Of a stretch of 64,000 nt of DNA, positions 1 through 12,370 are shown in pieces. Made by a program: the position numbers and the translations under genes. The notes beneath the pieces were generated by a model that was not told where the DNA came from, searched no databases, and was given only the letters and a program-made list of their open reading frames with translations. Position 1 is the first letter of the stretch, and each line of letters starts with the position of its first letter. This DNA is from Macrostomum hystrix (taxonomy: Eukaryota > Platyhelminthes > Macrostomidae). The DNA is taken from the NCBI GenBank assembly GCA_950097015.1, contig CATNEN010000013.1:558001-622000 (forward strand), in the 5' to 3' direction.

Positions 1-851
1 AATGATTAAATCTCAAAAGCTTTTGCATCCTAAATTGTATGTCGAAACAAATACTTTCTGGTATCGTATGCATTTTTGGCTGTATTGAAGCAATATTGAT
101 GGAGCAATCAGTTATTTGCATAAATTCAATAAATAAACATTTTAGTTCCACGTTCTTGACATTTGACCCTTGAGAGATATGTTCATGATATTTAACTTTA
201 ATTGTAGTGTAAAATTATATATTGCAAGACAATGCTGTGTCATACTTTTTTAAGGTCTTAACTATATATTTTCCATAAACTGTATATTTTACAGGAACTT
301 GCATGAACATCAGAGAATCTTATTAGTAAGCGGAGTCTGCACCATAAAGGATTTTTTAATCGTTTTGTACTTTGATGTACTACCTGCAGAACTAAAAAAT
401 AAATAAGAATGATACATTTTTTCAATTACCGACTTTTATCGTCGTTATATTAAGAATATATATGTCTATTAAGCTTCTACATCCAACGTTACAGCCGTTG
501 CGCTATGCGACCTGCTGCTGTCGGACGCCGGCATCTCGAACCATCGTGAAATAAAAATTCTGTGCAACGCTGCGCTTGCGCGCGCATTTTGACAATTTTA
601 CCCTACTTTCGGTTTTGGCCAGGATTGTTTGGCCAGACTATCGTGATAGCTCTTTATGTTTTGTGTTAACACTGCATATACCTTTCAGCAAAAAAGTACA
701 TGCAATTTAGGCGGCATTTTAGCATTTTATGCGGGTCATAAGAGCGACGAAGCTAGATCGTGCACAAAAAATGTTGAAATATTATTTTTATAAAAAAATT
801 TATCATGATGTATCTTTTTACGATTAATCTATACAAAGTCAATCAGTTCAG
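1..851. other. AT-rich 3' flank, no gene seen
   Basis: AT-rich sequence downstream of the death-domain gene on the minus strand. A GC-richer patch at about 480-545 faintly recalls a decayed tRNA-like head, with a TCTCGAACC block, but too little is left to call it. No canonical AATAAA in minus sense was found just after the stop codon of the neighbouring gene. Confidence 0.5.
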
Positions 852-3800
852 TCAATTCTCCATAGAATTTTGATTCTCTTGTAGCTCCTTCTCTAGCTCG
901 CGAAGATTCGTTGCCAGTTGAGGGTGCCCGGAGTATTGCAAAGCACGACTCAGGATTTGAACCTGATGGGAGAATTAAACTATTAATAAGCTGATTAAAG
1001 CTGGTTATTGTAAGTAAAACGTAGCATTGTACATGAGATTCCAGGTCTGAATAGGAAGGTTTTTATTTGAAATTTTTTTTAACAAGAAAGTATTCAAATT
1101 TTCTAGAGAATTCCAAGACGAGCTAGTCAGAAGATGCAGATATTGTCTACCAGAAACCAACGCATATCTTTATGCTCTACTAATAGATCCACGATTACAG
1201 CGGAATAAGACGCACACATAGTAATATAAAGAAATAGGTTAAGTTTTGGTGCAATCCTCACCTTGCTCTTCAACACTGGCAGTCGTTTCACCCAGGTGAT
1301 TAGCATTTCGTGAGCCATCTGCTGAGCCGAGTCATTGTTCCTTTTGATGACGGAGCAGCGCTTCCTGGAAACGTCCAGCTTCTCGGCCAGCAGTTCCCAG
1401 CTGTCGCACACGAGGTTGGACAGGTGCTTCAGGTACTCGGCGGTGACAGCGTCTGGTTATCAAAGATATTGTGCCATCATTTTGTTATGCTATCAAAAAA
1501 CTATCAAATGGTAAGTATAGTATTATCCCACAATACTGGGACTAAAGCAATCACCCTTGGCTCTGAATGAGAACGGAGTGGTCAGTGCGGACTTCACTCT
1601 TAGATCCTCCGCTGACTTCGGTATGCAGACTAGCAGGCGGGCCACGTTAACCTGCTCTGTCACCAGCATCGCAGGGCCGCTGACGCCGCTACCGCCATTC
1701 ACTCCGATCCGCTTGGCATCTCGTCCTGGCTTCAGCACGGCTGCGTCGGTGAACACTTCCAAGAAGCCGCGATACTGGTCTATAGCCCGTTGAGCGAAGC
1801 GATCCTTCTCGACAACCCTAAAAATAGTTTTTTGGAACAAGTGAAAATCTCTTCACGACGTCATCCTCCGCGCGTACGGCTTTTCAGTCCATGGACTGGG
1901 GAGACGCCACACCTACCCTCAATTGCCCCAGCTAATGTTGATACCCGTTTAACAGCTGACTAAACTGAAACAATGCAGAGTTAAGTGTCTAGCTAATGGA
2001 CATTAAATTTTCCAGTGAAGTCGGAAATCGAACCTCCGACCTTCAAGTCGTTCGTGAACCTCTAGGCTACGAACCCTGCGTGAGCAGAAACTTTCAATCC
2101 AGCCGGAAAGACTATAGGACGACCATGGACAATTGTTGAGCATGAAATTATTATGTACAAATTCTGCAGGTTGCAAAGTCGGGCCAAAGACAATATTTTC
2201 ATTTTCAACCCACACCCCAAATCGAACCAAAAACTGTTTGCCAAAAACTGATTCTTGAACGCAAACGAGTGCGTCATTGGCAAAAGCAATATGGATATTT
2301 GAAGGCCGATTTCAGACAAATGATGCACCGTTCTTAGGCCAAAGTGAAAATGATTTTCAGAGGCCGTATTTACTTCTAAAGCTAAATTACTTCATGACTC
2401 ACCTTATGAATAGGCGACCCCGCATTTGGGAGTTGAACAGCATGACAAACTCATTGTCCCCCTTTGGCGCGTCCTCGCTGACTATGTTGCCCCGGAAGCG
2501 GAGTCGGAACTGTTGCCTCTCACGAACTTTGATCTCTTCCGTTGAGCCGTACATATTCGGCTCGCTTGAATAGCCGCAGTCCTGCATGTGCCGCATGGTG
2601 CGATCCAGCTTGCTGACCATTGTGAGAGCCACCATCACCTGCAGTGCCGCGGTGCGGGTTCTGATGTAGTTAAACAAGCAAACCCATCCCCAGAGCTGCT
2701 ACCCAATCCATCCCCAGAGCTGCTACCCAATCCATCCCCAGAGCTGCTACCCAATCCATCCCCAGAGCTGCTACCCAATCCATCCCCAGAGCTGCTAGCA
2801 ATCCATCCCCAGAGCTGCTAACAATCCATCCCCAGAGCTGCTAGCAATCCATCCCCAGAGCTGCTAACAATCCATCCCCAGAGCTGCTACCCAATCCATC
2901 CCCAGAGCTGCTACCCAATCCATCCCCAGAGCTGCTACCCAATCCATCCCCAGAGCTGCTACCCAATCCATCCCCAGAGCTGCTAGCAATCCATCCCCAG
3001 AGCTGCTAACAATCCATCCCCAGAGCTGCTACCCAATCCATCCCCAGAGCTGCTACCCAATCCATCCCCAGAGCTGCTACCCAATCCATCCCCAGAGCTG
3101 CTACCCAATCCATCCCCAGAGCTGCTACCCAATCCATCCCCAGAGCTGCTACCCAATCCATCCCCAGAGCTGCTACCCAATCCATCCCCAGAGCTGCTAC
3201 CCAATCCATCCCCAGAGTTGCTACTCAATCCATCCCCAGAGCTGCTACCCAATCCATCCCCAGAGCTGCTCCTCAATCCATCCCAAGAGCTGCTAACAAT
3301 CCATCCCCAGAGCTGCTACCCAATCCATCCCCAGAGCTGCTACCCAATCCATCCCCAGAGCTGCTACCCAATCCATCCCCAGAGCTGCTACCCAATCCAT
3401 CCCCAGAGCTGCTACCCAATCCATCCCCAGAGCTGCTACCCAATCCATCCCCAGAGCTGCTACCCAATCCATCCCCAGAGCTGCTACCCAATCCATCCCC
3501 AGAGCTGCTACCCAATCCATCCCCAGAGCTGCTACCCAATCCATCCCCAGAGCTGCTACCCAATCCATCCCCAGAGCTGCTACCCAATCCATCCCCAGAG
3601 CTGCTACCCAATCCATCCCCAGAGCTGCTACCCAATCCATCCCCAGAGCTGCTACCCAATCCATCCCCAGAGCTGCTAACAATCCATCCCCAGAGCTGCT
3701 ACCAATCCATCCCTAGAGCTGCTACCCAATCCATCCCCAGAGCTGCTACCAATCCATCCCAGAGCTGCTACCCAATCCATCCCCAGAGCTGCTAACAATC

Positions 3801-6800
3801 CATCCCCAGAGCTGCTAACCAATCCATCCCCAGAGCTGCTAATCAATCCATCCCCAGAGCTGCTACCCAATCCATCCCCAGAGCTGCTAACAATCCATCC
3901 CCAGAGCTGCTAACCAATCCATCCCCAGAGCTGCTAACAATCCATCCCCAGAGCTGCTAACAATCCATCCCCAGAGCTGCTAACAATCCATCCCCAGAGC
4001 TGCCTAACAATCCATCCCCAGAGCTGCTACCCAATCCATCCCCAGAGCTGCTAACCAATCCATCCCCAGAGCTGCTACCAATCCATCCCCAGAGCTGCTA
4101 CCAATCCATCCCCAGAGCTGCTACCCAATCCATCCCCAGAGCTGCTACCCAATCCATCCCCAGAGCTGCTACCAATCCATCCCCAGAGCTGCTACCAATC
4201 CATCCCCAGAGCTGCTACCCAATCCATCCCCAGAGCTGCTACCAATCCATCCCCAGAGCTGCTACCAATCCATCCCCAGAGCTGCTACCCAATCCATCCC
4301 CAGAGCTGCTACCAATCCATCCCCAGAGCTGCTAACAATCCATCCCCAGAGCTGCTACCCAATCCATCCCCAGAGCTGCTACCCAATCCATCCCCAGAGC
4401 TGCTAACCAATCCATCCCCAGAGCTGCTACCCAATCCATCCCCAGAGCTGCTACCCAATCCATCCCCAGAGCTGCTACCAATCCATCCCCAGAGCTGCTA
4501 CCCAATCCATCCCCAGAGCTGCTACCCAATCCATCCCCAGAGCTGCTACCAATCCATCCCCAGAGCTACTACCCAATCCATCCCCAGAGCTGCTACCCAA
4601 TCCATCCCCAGAGCTGCTACCCAATCCATCCCCAGAGCTTGCTACTCAATCCATCCCCAGAGCTGCTACCCAATCCATCCCCAGAGCTGCTACCCAATCC
4701 ATCCCAGAGCTGCTACCAATCCATCCCCAGAGCTGCTACCCAATCCATCCCCAGAGCTGCTACCCAATCCATCCCCAGAGCTACTACCCAATCCATCCCC
4801 AGAGCTGCTACCCAATCCATCCCCAGAGCTGCTACCCAATCCATCCCCAGAGTTGCTACTCAATCCATCCCCAGAGCTGCTAACAATCCATCCCCAGAGC
4901 TGCTACCCAATCCATCCCCAGAGCTACTACCCAATCCATCCCCAGAGCTGCTAACAATCCATCCCCAGAGCTGCTACCCAATCCATCCCCAGAGCTACTA
5001 CCCAATCCATCCCCAGAGCTGCTACCCAATCCATCCCCAGAGTTGCTACCCAATCCATCCCCAGAGCTGCTACCCAATCCATCCCCAGAGCTGCTACCCA
5101 ATCCATCCCCAGAGCTGCTACCCAATCCATCCCCAGAGCTGCTAACAATCCATCCCCAGAGCTGCTACCCAATCCATCCCCAGAGCTACTACCCAATCCA
5201 TCCCCAGAGCTGCTACCCAATCCATCCCCAGAGTTGCTACTCAATCCATCCCCAGAGCTGCTACTCAATCCATCCCAAGAGCTGCTACCCAATCCATCCC
5301 CAGAGCTACTACCCAATCCATCCCCAGAGCTGCTAACAATCCATCCCCAGAGCTGCTAACAATCCATCCCCAGAGCTGCTAACAATCCATCCCCAGAGCT
5401 GCTAACAATCCATCCCCAGAGCTGCTAACAATCCATCCCCAGAGCTGCTAACAATCCATCCCCAGAGCTGCTAACAATCCATCCCCAGAGCTGCTAACAA
5501 TCCATCCCCAGAGCTGCTACCCAATCCATCCCCAGAGCTGCTACCCAATCCATCCCCAGAGCTGCTACCCAATCCATCCCCAGAGCTGCTACCCAATCCA
5601 TCCCCAGAGCTACTACCCAATCCATCCCCAGAGCTGCTAACAATCCATCCCCAGAGCTGCTACCCAATCCATCCCCAGAGCTACTACCCAATCCATCCCC
5701 AGAGCTGCTACCCAATCCATCCCCAGAGTTGCTACTCAATCCATCCCCAGAGCTGCTACCCAATCCATCCCCAGAGCTGCTAACAATCCATCCCCAGAGC
5801 TGCTACCCAATCCATCCCCAGAGCTACTACCCAATCCATCCCCAGAGCTGCTACCCAATCCATCCCCAGAGTTGCTACTCAATCCATCCCCAGAGCTGCT
5901 ACCCAATCCATCCCAAGAGCTACTACCCAATCCATCCCCAGAGCTGCTACCCAATCCATCCCCAGAGCTGCTACCCAATCCATCCCCAGAGCTGCTAACA
6001 ATCCATCCCCAGAGCTGCTAACAATCCATCCCCAGAGCTGCTAACAATCCATCCCCAGAGCTGCTAACAATCCATCCCCAGAGCTGCTAACAATCCATCC
6101 CCAGAGCTGCTACCCAATCCATCCCCAGAGCTACTACCCAATCCATCCCCAGAGCTGCTACCCAATCCATCCCCAGAGTTGCTACTCAATCCATCCCCAG
6201 AGCTGCTACCCAATCCATCCCCAGAGCTGCTAACAATCCATCCCCAGAGCTGCTACCCAATCCATCCCCAGAGCTACTACCCAATCCATCCCCAGAGCTG
6301 CTACCCAATCCATCCCCAGAGTTGCTACTCAATCCATCCCCAGAGCTGCTACCAATCCATCCCAAGAGCTACTACCCAATCCATCCCCAGAGCTGCTACC
6401 CAATCCATCCCCAGAGCTGCTACCCAATCCATCCCCAGAGCTGCTAACAATCCATCCCCAGAGCTGCTAACAATCCATCCCCAGAGCTGCTAACAATCCA
6501 TCCCCAGAGCTGCTACCCAATCCATCCCCAGAGCTGCTAACAATCCATCCCCAGAGCTGCTAACAATCCATCCCCAGAGCTGCTAACAATCCATCCCCAG
6601 AGCTGCTAACAATCCATCCCCAGAGCTGCTAACAATCCATCCCCAGAGCTGCTAACAATCCATCCCCAGAGCTGCTACCCAATCCATCCCCAGAGCTGCT
6701 AACAATCCATCCCCAGAGCTGCTACCCAATCCATCCTCAGAGCTGCTGACAATCCATCCCCAGAGCTGCTAACAATCCATCCCCAGAGCTACTACCAAAT

Positions 6801-9800
6801 CCACCTCTAGAGCTGCTACCCACTCCATCCCCAGAGCTACTAACAATCCTTCCCCAGAGCTGCTACCCAATCCATCCCCAGAGCTGCTACCCAATCCATC
6901 CCCAGAGCTGCTACCCAATCCATCCCCAGAGCTGCTACCAACTCCTTCCCCAGAGCTACTACTAAAACTCATCCCAGAGCATGTTACTTTGATGTGCACC
7001 CGAATCGACGGTCAAAATTTTAGCGCAGTGCAAAGTTGGTTCAAATCGTGCCGATGAATATCATTTCAGGCCATTATTTTAAATCATTGAATTTTGCTCG
7101 ACAAGTAGTTGTGTAGAGTCAACTATCATGGCTAAAAAAGTTTCCTCTCTTGTGATTTCCTAGAATTTCGGCCGAAGAAAGAAAGTTAGTACACAATCAC
7201 GACTTTCTGGAGTAGCAAAATTTCTTATTTGCTTTGGAAAGACATTGCGTAAGCTTTGAAGGAAAGTTAGAACTCAGATATTTTTGTAACGAAAAAAACA
7301 TAAATAATACATAGAATACTCACCTCCCTGAGGTTTTCCGGCTTCTGTCTGATAATGAAGCACGCAGATTTCTCCTCCGAGCTCCTCTCAATGGCGTCGC
7401 AGATCCGGCTAATCATGTCCGTGTTGAAGTCTGGCCGAATTCGGAATGCCATAAAGCTGCGGAGGGGTGGGGTTGGTGAGAGGTCAGGTTCACTCTGATA
7501 GGTCAGGCTCATTCAGAGAGGTTAGGCTCATTCAGAGAGGTCAGGCTCATTCAGAGAGGTCAGGCTCATTCAGAGAGGTCAGGCTCATTCAGAGAGGTCA
7601 GGCTCATTCAGAGAGGTCGGCTCATTCAGAGAGGTCAGGCTCATTCAGAGAGGTCGGCTCATTCAGAGAGGTCAGGCTCATTCAGAGAGGTCGGCTCATT
7701 CAGAGAGGTCAGGCTCATTCAGAGAGGTCAGGCTCATTCAGAGAGGTCAGGCTCATTCAGAGAGGTCAGGCTCATTCAGAGAGGTCAGGCTCATTCAGAG
7801 AGGTCAGGCTCATTCAGAGAGGTCAGGCTCATTCAGAGAGGTCAGGCTCATTCAGAGAGGTCGGCTCATTCAGAGAGGTCAGGCTCATTCAGAGAGGTCA
7901 GGCTCATTCAGAGAGGTCAGGCTCATTCAGAGAGGTCAGGCTCATTCAGAGAGGTCAGGCTCATTCAGAGAAGGAAAATCGTCAGTCTCACCGCCTGTCG
8001 CAGAGTTTGGTCGTCCTGAACGATACAATGTCTTTTCCTGGCTCCTCTTCGAGTTTGGCGTCTGTCAGCAGCTCCCAAGCCGTCGAACCGCCAGCTGCGC
8101 CTTCGTTGCCAACCAGAATGAGGAACTCCTCTGTGCACTCTGTGAGGTGAGATAGGCGAGAGTACAGGAAGATTACAGGTAATGAGGAGACAGGTAGAGA
8201 ATGGGGAGACAGGTAGAGAATCAGTCTAGTTCTGATTAGTTGCTATGCAGACATTTCCCAATGCCTCACTGTGGGAGTCGATCCCGAGCCGTGACAGGGC
8301 CGGCAGTTTCCCAGTCAGCGGCCTGTAGGCCAGAGCGGTGGCCAGGGCGGCGGCTTTGGGATCAGCCGCTGTGCCCGGCCTGCGCTTTCCGTTGGCGAAC
8401 TGTCCGACGCCGCCGATGCCAGCGATGCCAGCGACGCCGACCCCGGCGATTCCAACTGTTGAACTGGCTTGCGTTGAGAAGCCCACGGGATTCAAAGGCA
8501 ACGGAAAGGAGAAGACGACAGGCTTCAGCGTGTTCTTTTTTGGACTGCCTGCGTTTTGTTGACGGATTTGTGCAACATGATCATGAGCACACTGGATCAT
8601 GAGCACACTGGATCATGAGCACACTGGATCATGAGCACACTGGATCATGAGAACACTGGATCATGAGCACACTGGATCATGAGCACACTGGATCATGAGC
8701 ACACTGGATCATGAGCACACTGGATCATGAGAACACTGGATCATGAGCACACTGGATCATGAGCACACTGGATCATGAGCACACTGGATCATGAGCACAC
8801 TGGATCATGAGCACACTGGATCATGAGCACACTGGATCATGAGCACACTGGATCATGAGCACACTGGATCATGAGCACACTGGATCATGAGCACACTGGA
8901 TCATGAGCACACTGGATCATGAGCACACTGGATCATGAGCACACTGGATCATGAGCACACTGGATCATGAGCACACTGGATCATGAGCACACTGGATCAT
9001 GAGCACACTGGATCATGAGCACACTGGATCATGAGCACACTGGATCATGAGCACACTGGATCATGAGCACAATCATGAAGAAGGTAAAAAGTCTCACAGT
9101 GCTGAACAACTGAGCTGCAGGTGAGCAGGCCCTTAGTCTCCTTAGGCAGGCTGGTCTTCACCATGGCGAGCGTGGCCGAGTCGATGGGCTGCACCTCAAT
9201 CGCCTGGTCCAACTGTACCTTCACAGCCTCCTCGGGCACTGTGAGGCAGACCCGGCTGTCCACGGAGCTGCTGTATCGAAGGCCACCTCGGCCCAGTCGG
9301 AAGCGGTCGGTCCGGAGCTTATTGGCCGGCACAGCGATCACCGAGTCCTGATCCGACCGGAGCCTGGCCTCCACCCATCTGGCCTGGAAATCCAGGCCTT
9401 CAATATGCGTCTCAGACGATGGCAGCTCTGTCCAGGCTTCATCATGCAGCACCTGAGTTTGTAAATATATAGATTCGTAAATTTAATTACTACTTCCTTG
9501 GTTTTGGTTTTCATGGCCGTTGGTTGAATATTTTGGGAGATATTTGAAATACCACCGCGATCTTTCTACAGCTAAGAGCAGAGATGTGCTCAAGCAGACG
9601 GACTCACGTAGATAACGGTCTCCCGAGACGCCACTCTCTGAGCACAGTGCGGCATCAGTATAAACATATGCTGTCTAGCAAGTTGATTCCTATTGGCCGA
9701 ATCGATTGGTAATTCCAGACGGACAGCGTTGCCAACCAGTTCGGCGGTGGGCGGAAGGCCGCCAAGGGGGAGCCGGTGCAGTGGCAGCAGGGTGCAGGTG

Positions 9801-11903
9801 GCGCCAGTGCCGGCCAGACGACTCTCCGAGGCCCGCAAAGCGCAGCCGTAGCCGCCGAAGTCGTAGAACTCGCCAGAGGTGGCAGCGTCAGCCGACGATT
9901 TGTTGACGGCTTCGAGCACGATTGGCCGCCAAAGCCGATCATCTTCCTCTTTTTCCTCGTTGGTAGCGTTAACTGTCGCTGTTGAAGCTGTTGCAGCTGC
10001 GGCTGCCGCGGCCTCCTCCTCCAAGCGCTGCCGGCGTCGGAGTTCTTCGGCGCGACACTGAGCCGCTTCCTCCGCCGCTGCCACCGCTGCCGCCGCGGCC
10101 GCCTCAGCTACCGCCTCTAACTGCAGCCGCTCAGCTTCTCTTCGTTCTTCGGCCCGCCGCTGCGGAGATCAGAAAAAACTGATTCAAAAATACACTTTCC
10201 CGTTGTTTCCTTGAACTGCTCTCGTGTGACTGTTTCCCTGGCAGTTTCCCTGGCAGTTTCCCTGGCAGTTTCCATAGCAGTTTCCCTGGCAGTTTCCCTG
10301 GCAGTTTCCATAGCAGTTTCCTAAATAGTTTCCGTATCAGTTTCCATAGCAGTTTCTCCAACAGTTTTCCTGGCAGTTTCCCTAGCAGTTTCCCTATCGT
10401 TTCGCTAGCAGTTTCTCCAGCAGTTTCCCTAGCAGTTTCCCTAGCAGTTTCCCTATCGTTTCGCTAGCAGTTTCTCCAGCAGTTTCCCTATCAGTTTCCC
10501 TATCAGTTTCCCTAGCAGTTTCCCTATCAGTTTCGCTAGCAGTTTTCCTATCAGTTTCCCTAGCAGTTTCCCTATCAGTTTCCCTAGCAGTTTCCCTATC
10601 AGTTTCGCTAGCAGTTTCCCTAGCAGTTTCCCTAGCAGTTTCCCTATCAGTTTCCCTATAAGTTTCCCTAGCAGTTTCCCTATCAGTTTCCCTATCAGTT
10701 TCCCTATCAGTTTCGCTAGCAGTTTCGCTAGCAGTTTCCCTATCAGTTTCCCTAGCAGTTTCCCTAGCAGTTTCCCTAGCAGTTTCCCTATCAGTTTCCC
10801 TGTCAGTTTCCCTATCAGTTTTGCTAGCAGTTTCCCTATCTGTTTCCCTATCAGTTTCGCTAGCAGTTTCCCTATCAGTTTCCCTATCAGTTTCGCTAGC
10901 AGTTTCGCTAGCAGTTTCCCTATCAGTTTCCCTAGCAGTTTCCCTATCAGTTTCCCTATCAGTTTCCCTATCAGTTTCCCTATCAGTTTCCCTATCAGTT
11001 TTGCTAGCAGTTTCCCTATCTGTTTCCCTATCAGTTTCGCTAGCAGTTTCCCTATCAGTTTCCCTATCAGTTTCGCTAGCAGTTTCGCTAGCAGTTTCCC
11101 TATCAGTTTCCCTAGCAGTTTCCCTATCAGTTTCCCTATCAGTTTCCCTATCAGTTTCCCTATCAGTTTCCCTATCAGTTTTGCTAGCAGTTTCCCTATC
11201 AGTTTCCCTATCAGTTTCGCTAGCAGTTTCCCTAGCAGTTTCCCTATCAGTTTCGCTAGCAGTTTCCCTAGCAGTTTCCCTAGCAGCTTCCCTAGCAGTT
11301 TCCCAAGCAGTTTCCCTATCAGTTTCGATAGCCGTTTCCCTAGCAGTTTCCCTAGCAGTTTCCCTAGCAGTTTCCCTATCACTTTCGCTAGCAGTTTCCC
11401 TATCAGTTTCGCTAGCAGTTTCTCCGGCAGTTTACTTATCAGCTTCCATAGCAGTTTCTCCAGCAGTTTCTCTTCGTCTTTGCTTTCAGACTCACCGCGG
11501 CTTTCTCCGCTTCTGCAGCAGCCTTTTCAGCCCTCAGTCGCTCCTTTTCAGCGGCGGCCGACGCCTCCGTCAAGTTCATCGCCAGAGCGTCAAAGTGCTG
11601 GGCTAAAACACGCATGGAGTCGGCCAGTTCGGTCGCAGCCTTCGACGCCAAGGCGAGATCGCTCTCAGCCTCGGACACGTCAACGATTGTCAGTAATTGA
11701 CGTCGCACTGATTCCACAGCTCGACTGGCCGCGCCAGACAGCGCATTGTTGGCATCAGTGATGGCCCGCAGACTCTGCACAAAGAGCCCCAGCCGCTGTT
11801 CCAGACTGTCATGCTCGTCATCAACTAGTTGTCGGACAGCTTCGTCCAGGAACGCGTCCGCCCATCCTTGCCCATGAAGGTCCAGGCAGCTTGGACCTGA
11901 CAT
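852..11903 (-). CDS. Death-domain protein, DTHD1-like (10 exons)
   Basis: Exons on the minus strand: 11903-11496, 10159-9608, 9452-9098, 8548-8270, 8139-7992, 7456-7324, 2638-2403, 1817-1555, 1452-1262 and 962-852. Every junction is GT-AG and all phases join, giving 891 residues. Residues about 110-200 are Ala/Glu/Arg-rich, probably coiled coil. Residues about 210-435 resemble ZU5-type beta folds. A second globular part follows (residues about 535-790). A C-terminal death domain (about 792-875) carries the motif SWELLAEKLDVSRK and ends in a short Glu-rich helix. Death domains mediate homotypic assembly in apoptotic and immune signalling. The order and length fit DTHD1 better than PIDD (no LRRs), ankyrin (no ANK repeats) or UNC5 (no Ig or TM). 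The start ATG lies beside an alternative acceptor (TCAG|GT), so an upstream exon is possible. Splicing evidence is strong; the family name is inference. Confidence 0.72.
1850..2090 (-). mobile_element. tRNA-derived SINE, family 2, in an intron
   Basis: Minus-strand SINE within intron 7 of the death-domain gene. It has a tRNA-like head with an A-box-like TAGCCTAGAGG and a B box GGAGGTTCGATTTCC. The body is shared with the copy at 12.06 kb: a CAGCTGTTAAA-like stretch, then CAGTCCATGGACTG and the CCGTACGC end. The shared body and promoter boxes are seen directly; the SINE class is inference. Confidence 0.7.
2682..6981. repeat. 23/24-bp minisatellite filling intron 6
   Basis: About 180 copies of a unit whose core is CCATCCCCAGAGCTGCTA, joined by CCCAAT (24 bp) or ACAAT/CCAAT (23 bp). 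It occupies nearly all of the 4.7-kb intron 6 (2639-7323) of the minus-strand death-domain gene, so the transcript sense is G-rich. Blocks of 24-bp and 23-bp units alternate, and several multi-unit segments are repeated between 4.8 and 6.5 kb. The final copies, 6.7-6.98 kb, are degenerate. Confidence 0.97.
7493..7972. repeat. 19-bp minisatellite in intron 5
   Basis: About 25 copies of CATTCAGAGAGGTCAGGCT, with some 18-bp copies lacking one base (GGTCGGCT). It fills intron 5 (7457-7991) of the death-domain gene and stops about 20 nt from the donor and about 35 nt from the acceptor. Confidence 0.97.
8575..9072. repeat. 16-bp minisatellite in intron 3
   Basis: About 31 almost identical copies of CATGAGCACACTGGAT, with only rare GAACAC variants. 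The array lies in intron 3 (8549-9097) of the death-domain gene and leaves about 25 nt at each end for splice signals. The low divergence suggests recent expansion or homogenisation. Confidence 0.97.
10230..11470. repeat. 12-bp minisatellite with 180-bp higher order, intron 1
   Basis: About 100 copies of CAGTTTCCCTAT/CAGTTTCCCTAG, with TTTCGCTA and TTTTGCTA variants. The blocks at about 10801-10980 and 10981-11160 are nearly identical, showing a 180-bp (15-unit) higher-order duplication. The array fills intron 1 (10160-11495) of the death-domain gene. Confidence 0.97.
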
Positions 11904-12060
11904 GACCTTAATAATACAAGTGTAATAACAAAATAATAGCATTCACTATCTGAGGCTGTGTGAACCACAGATACTAAATACTTAGTATTTATATAGTATC
12001 TGTGTGATGTGAACTGACGCAACTCACACACATGGATAAGTACACAGACGCAGATTCATA
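11904..12060. promoter_or_regulatory. 5' flank of the death-domain gene
   Basis: Short AT-rich stretch upstream of the predicted minus-strand start. It has no clear TATA box or initiator that I can defend, and is listed only as the likely 5' UTR/promoter side of the gene. Confidence 0.25.
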
Positions 12061-12370
12061 GAGGTGTTTAGGGCGGGGGTTGGGGTGTCGGACTCAAGAC
12101 TTGAAGGTCGGGGGTTCGATTCCTGAAACCACTGGTAAAATCTGTGCCCATTAGCAAGACACTTAAATATGCATTGCTTCAGTTCACTCAGCTGTTAAAT
12201 GGGTAACCAGCATCAGCTGGGGTAATTTAGGGTGGGTGTGGCGTCCCTCCCCAGTCCATGGACTGAACAGCCGTACGCTACTTTAAGATGAGATGCGCGA
12301 TAGCTGCGGCTGTGCTGCCGGCTGCACATCTGGCCCGAATGGGGCCAGAAGTAATAGTTCAATGCAAATT
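12061..12370 (+). mobile_element. tRNA-derived SINE, family 2
   Basis: Plus-strand copy with the head TTGGGGTGTCGGACTC and a good B box GGGGGTTCGATTCCTG. The body (CAGCTGTTAAATGGGTAACC, GGTGTGGCGTCCC, CAGTCCATGGACTG) matches the inverted copy at 1850-2090. It extends into a GC-rich tail with GGCCCGAATGGGGCC. It lies upstream of the death-domain gene. Confidence 0.72.

Noticed and set aside
2983-3682. Gly/Ser/Asp-rich secreted repeat protein (GSSSGDGL repeats)
   Set aside because: The frame exists only while 24-bp units run uninterrupted; 23-bp units break it many times, and it lies in an intron.
10230-11470. Interstitial telomere repeat (CCCTA motif)
   Set aside because: The unit is CAGTTTCCCTAT at 12 bp, not a run of CCCTAA; the match is only five bases.
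10453-11606. 309-codon minus frame and 261-codon plus frame of Lys/Leu/Gly or Ser/Val/Leu repeats
   Set aside because: By-product of the 12-bp array, inside an intron with good flanking splice sites.
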